64,000 nucleotides of DNA. Origin: Paenibacillus brevis (lineage in GTDB: Bacteria; Bacillota; Bacilli; Paenibacillales; Paenibacillaceae). The stretch is from NCBI RefSeq assembly GCF_018919145.1, contig NZ_JAHLQJ010000019.1, positions 1 through 64,000 of the forward strand, given 5' to 3'. Below, in pieces: positions 42,272 through 51,814 of this stretch. The notes below the pieces were generated by a model. The model had not been told where the DNA came from. It searched no databases and saw nothing but the letters and a program-made list of their open reading frames with translations. Numbering within the stretch: position 1 is the stretch's first letter; every line of letters starts with the position of its first letter. Both the position numbers and the translations under genes were made by a program.

Positions 42272-43165
42272 GTGTTTAAAGACTTGTTCCAGAAGAAAAG
42301 AAAATACGCGACCATTCCTTCAGAGCGATTGGGAAGCGACACGCTGCCGGCGGATGGAGATCGCCCTAAGCGGGAGATTCCAGAAGGTCTGATGAACAAA
42401 TGCAGCCGCTGCGGCAGCATTCAATACAGTAAAGAGCTGGAGAAGAACCTGAAGGTTTGCTCCTCCTGCGGGCATCATATGCGGCTGAATGCGATGGAGC
42501 GAATCCGGATGACGGTCGATGAGGGCAGCTTCGTTGAGTATGATGAGGATCTCGTATCCGTCGATCCGCTGAACTTTCCCGGCTATGCGAACAAGCTGGA
42601 GCAGCAGGAGATGAAATCGGGTCTGCGGGAAGCTGTAGTTACCGGTGAAGGTCTTGTTGGCGGCTTTCCGGCAGTTTTGGCGGTGATGAGCTTTGACTTT
42701 TTCTCGGGAAGCATGGGTTCCGTGGTTGGAGAGAAAATCACCCGTGCTATCGAAGCGGCTACAGAGAAGCGCCTGCCGCTTGTCATCTTCTCGACCTCGG
42801 GGGGCGCGCGCATGCAGGAGAGTATCCTGAGTCTTATGCAGATGGCGAAGACGAGCGCTGCGCTTGCACGGCTGGACGAGCAGGGCGGCTTGTTTATCTC
42901 GGTCATTACCGATCCGACGACCGGAGGGGTATCGGCCAGCTTTGCCATGCTCGGCGATATTATTATGGCTGAACCAGGAGCGGTATTCGGGTTCGCCGGA
43001 CGGATTGTCATTGAGCAGACGATCCGCCAGAAGCTGCCTGATGATTTTCAGACGGCAGAATTCAATCTTCAGCACGGACAACTGGATATGGTCGTTCATC
43101 GGAAAGAGATGAGGGCAACCTTGTCCAAGCTGCTGGAGATGCATACTCCGAAAGGGGGAGTGTAG
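42272..43165 (+). CDS. accD: Acetyl-CoA carboxylase carboxyltransferase subunit beta
   Basis: 297 residues, GTG start with GAGGTGGAG upstream. The N-terminal zinc ribbon has CSRCG and CSSCG. The crotonase-like domain has [19 protein letters not shown] and [13 protein letters not shown], the oxyanion-hole glycines. It forms the alpha2beta2 carboxyltransferase with AccA that makes malonyl-CoA for fatty acid synthesis. The stop is 1 base before the accA start, so the subunits are cotranslated. Confidence 0.95.
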   Translation: MFKDLFQKKRKYATIPSERLGSDTLPADGDRPKREIPEGLMNKCSRCGSIQYSKELEKNLKVCSSCGHHMRLNAMERIRMTVDEGSFVEYDEDLVSVDPLNFPGYANKLEQQEMKSGLREAVVTGEGLVGGFPAVLAVMSFDFFSGSMGSVVGEKITRAIEAATEKRLPLVIFSTSGGARMQESILSLMQMAKTSAALARLDEQGGLFISVITDPTTGGVSASFAMLGDIIMAEPGAVFGFAGRIVIEQTIRQKLPDDFQTAEFNLQHGQLDMVVHRKEMRATLSKLLEMHTPKGGV

Positions 43166-43166
43166 G

Positions 43167-44174
43167 ATGGCTGTAGAAATGCCTTTTGAAGCGCCTCTCG
43201 CTCAATTAAGAGATAAGATCCGGGAACTGGAGCAGTTCGGTCAGGAAAAGGGAATTGATTTCAGCGAGGAAATTGCCCGCCTGGAAGAGAGATACAAGAA
43301 GCTGGAGGAGGAAATCTACAGCAATATTTCCCCTTCGCAGAAGATGCATCTGGCCCGACACCATCAGCGTCCGACATCCCTGGATCTGATCGGGCTGATC
43401 TTTGAGGATTATATGGAGCTTCATGGAGACCGTCTGTTCGGAGATGACCTGGCTGTGGTCGGAGGTCTTGCTAAATTGGACGGTGTTCCGGTTACTGTGC
43501 TGGGGCAACAGCGCGGCAAGGATACGAAGGATAATATTGCCCGCTTCTTCGGCAGTGCCCATCCTGAGGGCTTTCGCAAGGCGTTGAGATTAATGCGTCA
43601 GGCGGACAAGTTTGGACGGCCGATCATTACGTTTATCGATACCAAAGGCGCTTATCCGGGCATTACCGCGGAGGAGAGAGGGCAGTCGGAAGCGATCGCC
43701 CGCAACCTGCTGGAAATGGCCAAACTTCGTGTGCCTGTAATCTGTGTGGTTATCGGGGAAGGCGGCAGCGGCGGCGCGCTTGCTCTCGGGGTTGGCAATC
43801 GGGTTCTTATGCTGGAGAATGCGATTTATTCGGTAATCTCTCCGAATGGAGCGGCATCTATTCTCTGGAAGGATGCATCCAAGGCTGATCAGGCTGCCGA
43901 AGCGATGAGAATTACAGCGCAGGATCTGCTCGAGATGGAAGTGATCGAGGAGATTGTGCCTGAGCCTAAGGGCGGAGCTCATCGAGATTACGGGGAGGTA
44001 GCAGCAGCCATCAAGGAGCGTCTGCTGCGCCACTTGGAGGAACTGTCTGCACTTCATCCGGATGAGCTTGTAGAGGACCGTTACCGGAAGTTCCGTAAAA
44101 TCGGTGAATTTGAGGAGCAAAAAAAATCGGCTGAAATGCCGATAATAGATACTGTAACGGCAGGCAATGACTAA
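43167..44174 (+). CDS. accA: Acetyl-CoA carboxylase carboxyltransferase subunit alpha
   Basis: 335 residues. N-terminal coiled region LREKIRELE-like ([15 protein letters not shown]), then [41 protein letters not shown] and [14 protein letters not shown] for the active-site glycines. Partner of AccD in malonyl-CoA synthesis. Starts 1 base after accD with GGGGGAG inside the accD end. In Bacillus pfkA follows accA; here pyk is next. Confidence 0.95.
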   Translation: MAVEMPFEAPLAQLRDKIRELEQFGQEKGIDFSEEIARLEERYKKLEEEIYSNISPSQKMHLARHHQRPTSLDLIGLIFEDYMELHGDRLFGDDLAVVGGLAKLDGVPVTVLGQQRGKDTKDNIARFFGSAHPEGFRKALRLMRQADKFGRPIITFIDTKGAYPGITAEERGQSEAIARNLLEMAKLRVPVICVVIGEGGSGGALALGVGNRVLMLENAIYSVISPNGAASILWKDASKADQAAEAMRITAQDLLEMEVIEEIVPEPKGGAHRDYGEVAAAIKERLLRHLEELSALHPDELVEDRYRKFRKIGEFEEQKKSAEMPIIDTVTAGND

Positions 44175-44293
44175 TATACAGCAAAGACTGTTACAATATG
44201 AGAAACTTCCTATACAAATGTAGGTTTTTGTAGTAAATTTAGTTGTTGGAAAAGATATTATATAGAGAAAAAATTTATACGGAGGAAACCCAA

Positions 44294-45715
44294 ATGCGCA
44301 AAACAAAAATCGTATGTACTATCGGTCCTTCTAGTGAATCGTTAGAGAACATCAAGAAGCTGATTATGGCCGGAATGAACGTCGCTCGCCTTAACTTCTC
44401 CCACGGAGATTACGAGGAGCATGGTGGACGGATCAAGACGATCCGCCAGGCGAGTGCAGAGCTGGGGAAATCAATCGCCATACTGTTGGACACAAAAGGT
44501 CCTGAAATCCGCACAGGCAAGCTGAAAGAAGAGCCAATCGAGCTCGAGCAGGACGAACTTATCACTTTGACAACGGAAGAGATTCTCGGTGACAAAGACC
44601 GCATCTCCATTACTTATTCGGATCTTCCGAATGATGTTGAAGTTGGTTCGACAATCCTGATCGACGACGGCCTGATCGGTCTGACTGTTCTGGATATTCA
44701 AGGAACCGAAATCAAGTGCCGTATCGTAAACGGCGGTACGATCAAGAGTAAAAAAGGCGTAAATGTACCCGGCGTTAACATTTCCCTGCCAGGCATCACC
44801 GAGAAAGATGCTAACGATATCAAGTTTGGGATCGAGCAAGGCGTCGATTTTATTGCCGCTTCCTTCGTTCGTAAAGCTAGCGACGTACTTGAAATTCGTG
44901 AACTTCTTGAGAAGAACAACGCCACCCAAATTCATATCATCTCCAAGATTGAGAACCAGCAAGGTGTAGACAACCTGGACGAAATCCTGGAAGTTTCCGA
45001 CGGCCTTATGGTTGCTCGTGGCGACCTCGGCGTTGAAATCCCTGCTGAAGATGTGCCGTTGGCACAAAAACGCATGATCGAAAAATGTAACCGTGCCGGC
45101 AAGCCTGTTATCACGGCTACACAAATGCTCGATTCGATGCAACGCAACCCGCGTCCTACACGCGCTGAAGCGAGTGACGTGGCTAATGCGATCTTTGACG
45201 GAACAGATGCGATCATGCTGTCCGGCGAGACGGCTGCAGGGAAATACCCTGTTGAATCCGTTCTGACAATGTCCCGTATTGCTGAAAAAGCAGAATCCGC
45301 ACTTGAATACCGTGAGATTTTCATTAAGCAAAGCAATGCGCAACAAACAACTGTAACTGAAGCGATCAGCCAATCCGTAGCCAATTCGGCACTGGAATTG
45401 AACGCGAAAGCGATCATTTCTTCGACGGAAACCGGCTATACTGCTCGTATGGTATCGAAGTATCGTCCAAAGGCGCCGATTATTGCGGTTACTACCGAAG
45501 AATCAACCATGCGTCGTCTTGCACTGAACTGGGGTGTTACTCCGGTTAAGGGTCAGATCGCAACCTCTACGGATGAAATGTTCGATTATGCAATGAAGGG
45601 CGGATTGGATTCCGGGCTTGTCAAAGAAGGAGATCTGGTTGTCATTACAGCCGGTATTCCGCTTGGACGTTCCGGTTCGACCAACCTGGTTAAGATCGGT
45701 CAAATCCGTAAATAA
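44294..45715 (+). CDS. pyk: Pyruvate kinase (short form)
   Basis: 473 residues. [43 protein letters not shown], the catalytic-lysine region, [12 protein letters not shown] and TATQMLDSM are all present. It makes pyruvate and ATP from phosphoenolpyruvate. The protein ends at [14 protein letters not shown] and lacks the extra C-terminal PEP-utilising-type domain (about 110 residues) of Bacillus Pyk. GGAGGAA precedes ATG 44294. pfkA, normally next to it, is absent. Confidence 0.94.
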   Translation: MRKTKIVCTIGPSSESLENIKKLIMAGMNVARLNFSHGDYEEHGGRIKTIRQASAELGKSIAILLDTKGPEIRTGKLKEEPIELEQDELITLTTEEILGDKDRISITYSDLPNDVEVGSTILIDDGLIGLTVLDIQGTEIKCRIVNGGTIKSKKGVNVPGVNISLPGITEKDANDIKFGIEQGVDFIAASFVRKASDVLEIRELLEKNNATQIHIISKIENQQGVDNLDEILEVSDGLMVARGDLGVEIPAEDVPLAQKRMIEKCNRAGKPVITATQMLDSMQRNPRPTRAEASDVANAIFDGTDAIMLSGETAAGKYPVESVLTMSRIAEKAESALEYREIFIKQSNAQQTTVTEAISQSVANSALELNAKAIISSTETGYTARMVSKYRPKAPIIAVTTEESTMRRLALNWGVTPVKGQIATSTDEMFDYAMKGGLDSGLVKEGDLVVITAGIPLGRSGSTNLVKIGQIRK

Positions 45716-45732
45716 TTGCTGCTATTACAATC

Positions 45733-45778
45733 AAAGCAATGGGAAGCCTGGCAACAGGCTATCCCGTTGCTTTTTTAC
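45733..45778 (+). terminator. Terminator of pyk
   Basis: AAGCAATGGGAAGCCTG pairs imperfectly with CAGGCTATCCCGTTGCTT, followed by a T-run. Confidence 0.8.
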
Positions 45779-45783
45779 TCTAA

Positions 45784-45878
45784 ATAAGTTAAACATAGAG
45801 ACATCGGTGAGATAGGATAGAAGTATGAAGTGTCCATACGTTTGTCCCCTAGAATGGAGTCATTAGTTCAACTTATAA
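45784..45878 (-). repeat. Interspersed repeat family B, diverged copy 3
   Basis: The minus strand starts TATAAGTTGAACTAATGA and ends GTTTAACTTA. The interior (CATTCTAGGGGACAAACGTATGG) resembles copy 2 (ACGTTCTGGGGGGCAACGTGTG) but is well diverged. It lies just upstream of the thioesterase gene. Confidence 0.5.
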
Positions 45879-45909
45879 TAGGGGTATGATAAACAAGAGG
45901 AGCGGCGTG

Positions 45910-46326
45910 ATGTATATTAGTGAGCTTGAGATTAAACCGAAGTATTTTGAGTTTGATATGATGGGAATTATATACCATGCTCACTACCTGGGCTGGTTTG
46001 AAGCCGGGCGAACGAAGCTGATCGAGGACTTGGGATTGAATTATATTCACATGGAACAGGCCGGATATATATCCCCGGTGCAGGAGATGAAGGTGGAGTA
46101 CAGAAAAGGAATCCGCTATGGGGATGAGGTGCTTCTTCGTACCTGGATCAAGGAGAATGGCGGCGTAAAGACCGTGTACAGCTATGAAGTGCTGAATGGA
46201 CAAGGCGAATTGTGCGTACTGGGAAACTCTGTCCATTATGTGGTCAGACGCGAGGATTTCAAGCCCGTTCAATTCAAAAAGACATTTCCCGACTGGTACG
46301 CCAGATTTGCGGAGGCTAGCGAGTAA
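45910..46326 (+). CDS. Acyl-CoA thioesterase, YbgC/4HBT hotdog family
   Basis: 138 residues. The hotdog signature is FDMMGIIYHAHYLGWFEAGRTKLIEDLGL, where the usual catalytic Asp position of 4-hydroxybenzoyl-CoA-type thioesterases (DxxGxxxHxxYL) is present. It probably hydrolyses acyl-CoA. ATG 45910 with AGAGGAG 7 bases upstream is preferred over ATG 45886. Substrate chain length unknown. It takes the place of ytzA next to pyk in Bacillus. Confidence 0.82.
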   Translation: MYISELEIKPKYFEFDMMGIIYHAHYLGWFEAGRTKLIEDLGLNYIHMEQAGYISPVQEMKVEYRKGIRYGDEVLLRTWIKENGGVKTVYSYEVLNGQGELCVLGNSVHYVVRREDFKPVQFKKTFPDWYARFAEASE

Positions 46327-46425
46327 ATTTTGATTATCGGGAATCAACAAGGTACAATACTCCTTAAGGCGATATACAGCGCCGAAACTTGAATGCATGC
46401 ATGATGCTGGAAAAGGAGTTAACCT

Positions 46426-46818
46426 ATGCGGAAATGGATAGCCTTGCTGATCGTTATTGTTCCGGTCGTTGAGTTCTGGGGATACGCATTCGTTGCGGAC
46501 AGACTCGGACTTGGGAAGACGATCTTTCTAACGTTGGCTACCTCGGTCATTGGCGGTTTGATGATGCAGTTTGAAGGAAGAAAGGTAATGGCCGACGCGA
46601 AGTCGCAGATTAACGGCGGTCAGGTTCCCGGGAAAATGGCGATTGACGGGATGTGCGTCTTTGCTGGCGGGATGATGCTTCTGCTTCCGGGATTTGTAAC
46701 GGATGTACTCGGATTTATTCTGGTATTTCCATTGACACGCCCGCTCTGCCGCGCCCTGCTGATGAAATGGATCGGGAAAAAGCTGAAGGATGGTACGATA
46801 ACATTTTATCGTCGTTGA
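46426..46818 (+). CDS. fxsA: FxsA-family membrane protein
   Basis: 130 residues with transmembrane segments at about 5-22, 28-47 and 75-98 (WIALLIVIVPVVEFWGYAFVADRLG, IFLTLATSVIGGLMMQFEGRKV, MCVFAGGMMLLLPGFVTDVLGFILVFP). Residues GLMMQFEGRKVMADA and PGFVTDVLGFILVFPLTRP identify FxsA. In E. coli FxsA blocks exclusion of phage T7 by F; its own role is unclear. Bacillus fxsA lies in the same place near pyk and ytvI. Confidence 0.88.
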   Translation: MRKWIALLIVIVPVVEFWGYAFVADRLGLGKTIFLTLATSVIGGLMMQFEGRKVMADAKSQINGGQVPGKMAIDGMCVFAGGMMLLLPGFVTDVLGFILVFPLTRPLCRALLMKWIGKKLKDGTITFYRR

Positions 46819-46870
46819 CTTATTGATCATCATCGTTTATAAATATAAAAACGTGAATTTTCATAATCTA

Positions 46871-47084
46871 AGTTCAAAAAAGTCAGCTTTTCAGCACCGA
46901 GAAGGTTGCGAGAACCCGAAGAAGGAGGAACGGAGTGTAGGCAAAACCTACATGAGCAAAATGCTTCCAAAGGAAGCATACCTCGTAAGCATCCGCTCGG
47001 ACTTCTAGGGTGAGCGCAAGATTCGATGTCGAATCAACCGCATGAATTACTTTGTGATCAAAAGATGACTTTTTGAAAACCTCT
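46871..47084 (+). repeat. Interspersed repeat family A, copy 3 (with internal insertion)
   Basis: Aligns with copies 1 and 2 over both arms. An insert of about 40 bases (about 46957-46996) contains the perfect hairpin ATGCTTCC-AAA-GGAAGCAT. Contains the palindrome GATTCGATGTCGAATC. It lies between fxsA and the argS T-box. The 540-base gap 46819-47358 is filled by this repeat and the T-box. Confidence 0.85.
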
Positions 47085-47094
47085 ATAAGCACTA

Positions 47095-47340
47095 TCGAGG
47101 AACGGGACAGTAGCTGATCTATAGTCTATTCAAGCGAGCCGGGAGGGTGGAAGCCGGTATGGACAGGGTGAGCGAAGCGGGCCCGGGAGATGGTTTGCCG
47201 AACGAATCCCTCAAGTAGGTAAATCCGGCACTGGCCGTTATCCAGCAGAGTGACCGGAGCTGTTGTCCGGTACTTAGAGTGGCACCGCGGGAACTTCAAG
47301 TCTCTCGTCTCTTTTTAGAGGCGGGGGCTTTTTTTATTTT
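47095..47340 (+). ncRNA. T-box leader of argS
   Basis: Stem I carries AGCGAGCCGGGAGGGTGGAAGCCGGT. The T-box sequence AGAGTGGCACCGCGG lies at about 47277-47291, followed by the terminator AAGTCTCTCGTCTCT/AGAGGCGGGGGCTT and seven T. Uncharged tRNA should bind and allow read-through. CGA at 47203-47205 (GCCGAACGAATCCC) is a candidate arginine specifier, consistent with argS downstream, but the loop was placed by eye. Confidence 0.9.
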
Positions 47341-47358
47341 GGAGAGGGTGACTAATGA

Positions 47359-49089
47359 ATGAAGAAGTTGCAAAGGGCTGTGGCTGACAAGCTACATGAA
47401 TGGCTAGAAGGAATCGCGGCGGAAGAAATACTGAAGTTGATGGAAATTCCCTCCGATGCTTCAAAGGGGGATCTGTCGCTGCCCTGCTTCAAGCTGAGCA
47501 AGATGCTGCGCAAAGCTCCTCAGGAGATTGCTGCTCAGCTGGCGGATGCAATCAATGGTTCCATGGATCCGCAATCGGGAATTGCCCATGCTGAATCGCT
47601 GTCGGGTTACCTGAACATTTACTTGGATTCCAAGGTGATCACACCGGGTGTTTTGCGGGATATATTGGATAGCGGCGAAGGATACGGCTCCCATCAGGAG
47701 GGGAATGGAAAGACGATCGTTGTTGATTTCTCTTCTCCAAACGTAGCGAAGCCGTTTCATGTCGGACATTTGCGTTCAACTGTAATTGGCGGTGCGCTCG
47801 TCCGTATTTTCAAATTCATGGGGTATGAGTGTATCGGCATTAATCATCTTGGGGACTGGGGGACCCAATTCGGCAAGCTGGTTGTCGCCTATCGTCAGTG
47901 GGGGGATCCGGGAAGGCTGGAGCAGGGGGCTATTGACGAACTGCTTAGGCTGTATGTCAGGTTCCATGAAGAAGCAGAGCGCCGCCCTGAGCTGGAGGAT
48001 GAGGCGAGAGCGGTCTTTGCCCGAATGGAGCAGGGGGATTCAGAGATGCTGGAGCAATGGAAGTGGTTCGTAGAGCTCAGCCTGTCTGAATTCAACCGGA
48101 TTTATGAGTTGATGGGGACCTCATTCGATTCTATTACGGGAGAGAGCTTCTACAATGACAAGATGGGCCGGGTCATTACCGAGCTGCAGGATCGAGGGCT
48201 GCTGGAAGAGGACCAGGGAGCGATGCTCGTCCGGTTGGATGATTACAATATGTCTCCGGCATTAATGCTGAAGCAAGATGGCAGCTCGCTCTACCACACG
48301 CGTGATATCGCAGCGGCTTTATATCGAAAGGATACGTATCAATTTCATAAAGCGGTGTATGTAACGGATTATTCGCAAAGCCTGCATTTCCGTCAATGGT
48401 TCAAGGTTGTAGAGCTTATGGGTTATCCGTGGGCTGATCAACTGGTGCATGTTCCGTTTGGCCGCGTCAGTCTGGAGGGAACAGGCTTTTCTACACGTAA
48501 AGGGAATATCGTGAAGCTGGAGGATTTGCTTCGGCAGACGATTGCCAAGGTTCATGAAATCATTGAGGAGAAGAATCCGTCACTGGAGTGCAAGGACGAG
48601 GTGGCAAGACAAGTCGGAGTAGGGGCAGTAATCTTTAACGATCTTAGCGCAAACCGGATTAAAGACATTGTATTTAATTGGGAGCAGGCGCTTAGCTTTG
48701 AAGGCGAGACAGGGCCCTATGTGCAGTACACATACGCACGCATCTGCAGTCTGCTTCGGAAGGGGCGTAAGGTATCGGAGGTTTTCTCCGGGAGTAGTAA
48801 TTTGATTGAAGAGCTCCATTTGCCCGAGCCCGAGGAATACGCCTTGGTGAAGCAGCTATCTCTGTTTCCTCAATCGGTAGAGTCCGCTGCAGCAAAAATG
48901 GAGCCCTCGATCATATCGCGTTATCTTGTAGATACGGCGCAGGCCTTTAACCGGTTCTACCATCATTGTCCGGTCATGGATGCAGAGCGGAAGCTGCGCG
49001 ATTCGAGATTGCTTCTGACGGAAGGTGTGCGCATCACTTTGTATAACGGCCTGAAGTTAATCGGCCTTCAAGCCCCCGAACGGATGTAA
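47359..49089 (+). CDS. argS: Arginyl-tRNA synthetase
   Basis: 576 residues. The HIGH motif is FHVGHLRST near 133-141 and the KMSKS position reads FSTRKGNIVKL, the ArgS pattern. An N-terminal Add-1 domain of about 100 residues and the C-terminal DALR anticodon domain (YTYARICSLLRKGR ... FNRFYHHCPV) are complete. It charges tRNA-Arg. The T-box upstream should raise expression when arginine is short. In Bacillus argS is not in this block, so this copy may be relocated or a second gene. Confidence 0.93.
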   Translation: MKKLQRAVADKLHEWLEGIAAEEILKLMEIPSDASKGDLSLPCFKLSKMLRKAPQEIAAQLADAINGSMDPQSGIAHAESLSGYLNIYLDSKVITPGVLRDILDSGEGYGSHQEGNGKTIVVDFSSPNVAKPFHVGHLRSTVIGGALVRIFKFMGYECIGINHLGDWGTQFGKLVVAYRQWGDPGRLEQGAIDELLRLYVRFHEEAERRPELEDEARAVFARMEQGDSEMLEQWKWFVELSLSEFNRIYELMGTSFDSITGESFYNDKMGRVITELQDRGLLEEDQGAMLVRLDDYNMSPALMLKQDGSSLYHTRDIAAALYRKDTYQFHKAVYVTDYSQSLHFRQWFKVVELMGYPWADQLVHVPFGRVSLEGTGFSTRKGNIVKLEDLLRQTIAKVHEIIEEKNPSLECKDEVARQVGVGAVIFNDLSANRIKDIVFNWEQALSFEGETGPYVQYTYARICSLLRKGRKVSEVFSGSSNLIEELHLPEPEEYALVKQLSLFPQSVESAAAKMEPSIISRYLVDTAQAFNRFYHHCPVMDAERKLRDSRLLLTEGVRITLYNGLKLIGLQAPERM

Positions 49090-49107
49090 TCTCTGCCTGC
49101 TGCCTGT

Positions 49108-50226
49108 TTAACGCAGCTTGCCTTCCATAATATAATTTCGAAGATCGCGCAGGAGACCGGCCCGGCTCATCGCGCCAAGCAGGATCAGGGCAGCCGGCCC
49201 TGCGATCAGGCCGAGGAAGCCGAATAGCTTCAAGCCGACAAACATGGAGATCATGGTCGGCAACGGATCCAATCCAACGCTGCTGGCCAGAATCTTCGGT
49301 TCAATGATCTGTCTTGCGATAATGATGACCCCGTACAACACGGCAAGGCCGATAGCCAGGGAAGTATCTCCTGTCATGAAGCAGTAAAGCAACCAGGGCA
49401 GCATGATGGTTCCTACGCCCAGGTAGGGGAGCAGATCGACGAATCCGATCATGATGGCATAAGTGAAGGCGGAATTGATGCCGAGCAGGAATAATCCGAT
49501 CAGCACGATAAAGGCGGTCACGGATATGAGCACCAATTGCGCCCGGAAATAGCCGGACAAGGCTTGTTGAAGATCCAGCCATACCTCGCGAAAGCTTTTA
49601 CGGAACCGTTCAGGGACCGTTTTTGCAAGCCAGGCCATGTTTCTAGACCATTGATTGCTGATGAAGAAGGCTGCGGTTAAAATAACAACGAGCAGGATGC
49701 CCATGCTGGGGAGCGAGGTCAGCAATTGCAAAATTCCTCCGAGCAGTCCATTCAGAAGCCGGGTGATTGCTGATCCGACCGACTGGGCGGTTTGATCGAT
49801 ATTATTATGAATTGTCGTCTCATATCCGGGATTGTTCACAATAAATCGGTTAATCTCATTTATAATGTTATGAATACCGTCGCTCTGCGTCCAATCCACG
49901 AACCAGCTCTTCCACCGCATAATATGTCCATCGAGTGATTCGGCGAGGATGAGCAATTCCTTGACCATTCGGGTAATCGCAGCAGCAAGAACGATTCCTC
50001 CGCTTACGGCATAAATCAGAAGTGCTCCTGTGACGGCAAGCCACCTGGGAAATTTGAGAGACACCTGCAGCCAGCGAACTAATGGATTGATCAGATAAGC
50101 AATCAGCCAGGCAATCAGGAACGGATAGATGATAGGGAGCAGCCAGATAAATCCGCCAACGAGAAGGGTAATACATAAAGTAACCCAAGTGCCGCGCATC
50201 ATGCGTCTTGTCATCATGTGATCCAT
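49108..50226 (-). CDS. ytvI: Sporulation integral membrane protein YtvI (AI-2E transporter family)
   Basis: 372 residues with about eight transmembrane segments. Two hydrophobic segments at the start (WVTLCITLLVGGFIWLLPIIYPFLIAWLIAYLINPLVRWL), a long outer loop and the block GFVDLLPYLGVGTIMLPWLLY near the end are typical of the AI-2E/YtvI family. B. subtilis YtvI sits in the same place before citZ and is needed for sporulation. GGAGATAAATAAG precedes the ATG. Convergent with argS with only 18 bases between them and no clear terminator. Confidence 0.85.
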   Translation of the reverse strand: MDHMMTRRMMRGTWVTLCITLLVGGFIWLLPIIYPFLIAWLIAYLINPLVRWLQVSLKFPRWLAVTGALLIYAVSGGIVLAAAITRMVKELLILAESLDGHIMRWKSWFVDWTQSDGIHNIINEINRFIVNNPGYETTIHNNIDQTAQSVGSAITRLLNGLLGGILQLLTSLPSMGILLVVILTAAFFISNQWSRNMAWLAKTVPERFRKSFREVWLDLQQALSGYFRAQLVLISVTAFIVLIGLFLLGINSAFTYAIMIGFVDLLPYLGVGTIMLPWLLYCFMTGDTSLAIGLAVLYGVIIIARQIIEPKILASSVGLDPLPTMISMFVGLKLFGFLGLIAGPAALILLGAMSRAGLLRDLRNYIMEGKLR

Positions 50227-50578
50227 CTTATTTATCTCCTTCCATTCGTTGGTGGGGACAGGCTCCTCTTGACATTTTATTTTGCTTGCAAGTTATATAT
50301 TCCGAAACAAATTTTATGTCGAAATGTGACATTTATCATTGCGACAAGAAAGCGATTACAAAATTTATTTATCTGGGTGATAAAATCATTTGATGATCCG
50401 AATGGGGAGGAACGTGTTCCCACGGTTTTAGAAATCCAGTATGATAAATTTAACATGTTACCAAGACAGTAATATTTCGTGAATTTTTACTGGCATGACG
50501 GATCCCAGACTCTGATTTAATTTAAGATGCGTGTTCAAAAATGACTTTTTGAATAACCTCTAAAGGAGAGATGTTCAA
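50227..50578. other. Intergenic region between ytvI and citZ
   Basis: 352 AT-rich bases that should hold divergent promoters. TTGACA at 50269-50274 has TATATA 19 bases later, too wide for a firm call. The 3' part contains the family A remnant at 50533-50561, followed at once by the citZ ribosome site AAAGGAGAG. No convincing small gene was seen. Confidence 0.5.
50533..50561 (+). repeat. Repeat family A remnant in the citZ leader
   Basis: GTTCAAAAATGACTTTTTGAA then TAACCTCT: the two ends of family A joined with the core deleted. It lies 2 bases from the citZ ribosome site. Confidence 0.7.
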
Positions 50579-51691
50579 ATGACGGCTACCAAAGGATTGG
50601 AAGGGATTGTAGCAGCAACTTCCTCCATCAGTTCGATTCATGACGGTGTGCTTGCGTACCGCGGCATTAATATTGACGATCTGGCCGAAAAGGCAAGCTA
50701 TGAAGAGGCGGCTTATTTGTTATGGTACGGCAAGCTTCCCAATCGTGATCAGCTCTCTGAGCTGCAGGACCAATTGAACCGGTATGCCTCGGTTCCGGAA
50801 GCTGTACTGGCACAGATGAAGTTGTATCCTGCCGAGGCGAACACCATGGCTGTCTTGCGGACCTCCGTATCTGCTCTGGCGTTGTACGATGAGCAAGCTA
50901 ACGATAATTCCAGAGAAAGCAATCAATTGAAAGCTATTAAGCTGCAGGCCCAACTGCCGACACTGATTGCCGCTTTCGCCAGAATTCGTGAAGGAAAAGA
51001 ACCGGTTGCTCCAAAGCAGGGTGTCTCCCTCTCTTATAATTTCCTGTATATGTTATCGGGAGAGGAGCCTGACCCGGTGGCGGTAAGAGCGCTTGACCAG
51101 GCCCTGGTTCTCCATGCCGATCATGAGCTGAATGCTTCAACCTTCTCGGCGCGAGTTACAATCGCCACGTTGTCGGATATTTACTCCGGTATTACTTCAG
51201 CGATCGGAACCTTGAAGGGGCCGCTGCACGGAGGTGCCAATGAAGCGGTTATGCAAATGCTGAGCGAGATCGGGACGCTCGATCAGGCAGAACCGTATAT
51301 TCAGAAGAAGCTTGCCAATAAGGAAAAGATTATGGGCTTCGGTCATCGGGTCTACAAGAATGGAGATCCTCGTGCGAAGCATCTTCAGAAGATGTCGCGT
51401 CAGTTGGGATTGATGAGGGGAGATACCACCCTGTATGATATCTCCGTGAAGGTGGAGGAGCTTGTCACATCCCAAAAGGGGTTGAAGCCCAATGTCGATT
51501 TTTATTCGGCATCGGTCTATACCATGCTCGGCATTCCGCGGGATTTGTTCACGCCGATTTTTGCAATCAGCCGCCTGTCCGGCTGGACTGCTCATGTGCT
51601 TGAACAGCTGGATGACAACCGTATTATTCGTCCGCGAGCCGAATATACGGGGGCCACAAATCAGCAGTACATTCCGATTGATTTGCGCTAG
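50579..51691 (+). CDS. citZ: Citrate synthase
   Basis: 370 residues. HADHELNASTF, GPLHGGANEAVM and GFGHRVYKNGDPRAKHL hold the active-site His residues, and the Asp in KGLKPNVDFYSAS is present. It condenses oxaloacetate and acetyl-CoA, the first TCA step. First gene of citZ-icd-mdh, as in Bacillus. The leader carries a family A repeat remnant. Confidence 0.95.
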   Translation: MTATKGLEGIVAATSSISSIHDGVLAYRGINIDDLAEKASYEEAAYLLWYGKLPNRDQLSELQDQLNRYASVPEAVLAQMKLYPAEANTMAVLRTSVSALALYDEQANDNSRESNQLKAIKLQAQLPTLIAAFARIREGKEPVAPKQGVSLSYNFLYMLSGEEPDPVAVRALDQALVLHADHELNASTFSARVTIATLSDIYSGITSAIGTLKGPLHGGANEAVMQMLSEIGTLDQAEPYIQKKLANKEKIMGFGHRVYKNGDPRAKHLQKMSRQLGLMRGDTTLYDISVKVEELVTSQKGLKPNVDFYSASVYTMLGIPRDLFTPIFAISRLSGWTAHVLEQLDDNRIIRPRAEYTGATNQQYIPIDLR

Positions 51692-51698
51692 GAAGAGA

Positions 51699-51720
51699 AC
51701 AACCCGGGAAACCGGGTTGT
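51699..51720 (+). other. GAAA-tetraloop hairpin between citZ and icd
   Basis: ACAACCCGG-GAAA-CCGGGTTGT, a 9-base stem with a GNRA loop just after the citZ stop. There is no T-run; it may stabilise or mark a cleavage end. Confidence 0.55.
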
Positions 51721-51750
51721 CATTGTGATAAAATAAATTTTGAAGTAAAT

Positions 51751-51776
51751 GAAAAGATGACTTTTTGAACAACCTC
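51751..51776 (+). repeat. Repeat family A remnant in the icd leader
   Basis: AAAAGATGACTTTTTGAACAACCTC, the right end of family A, about 40 bases before the icd start. Confidence 0.65.
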
Positions 51777-51814
51777 AGGCACTACCAAATTTATATGAGG
51801 AGGAAACCATTGAC

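Noticed and set aside
50269-50299. A citZ promoter (TTGACA ... TATATA)
   Set aside because: The spacer is 19 bases and the alternative -10 is 21 bases away, so it is not secure.
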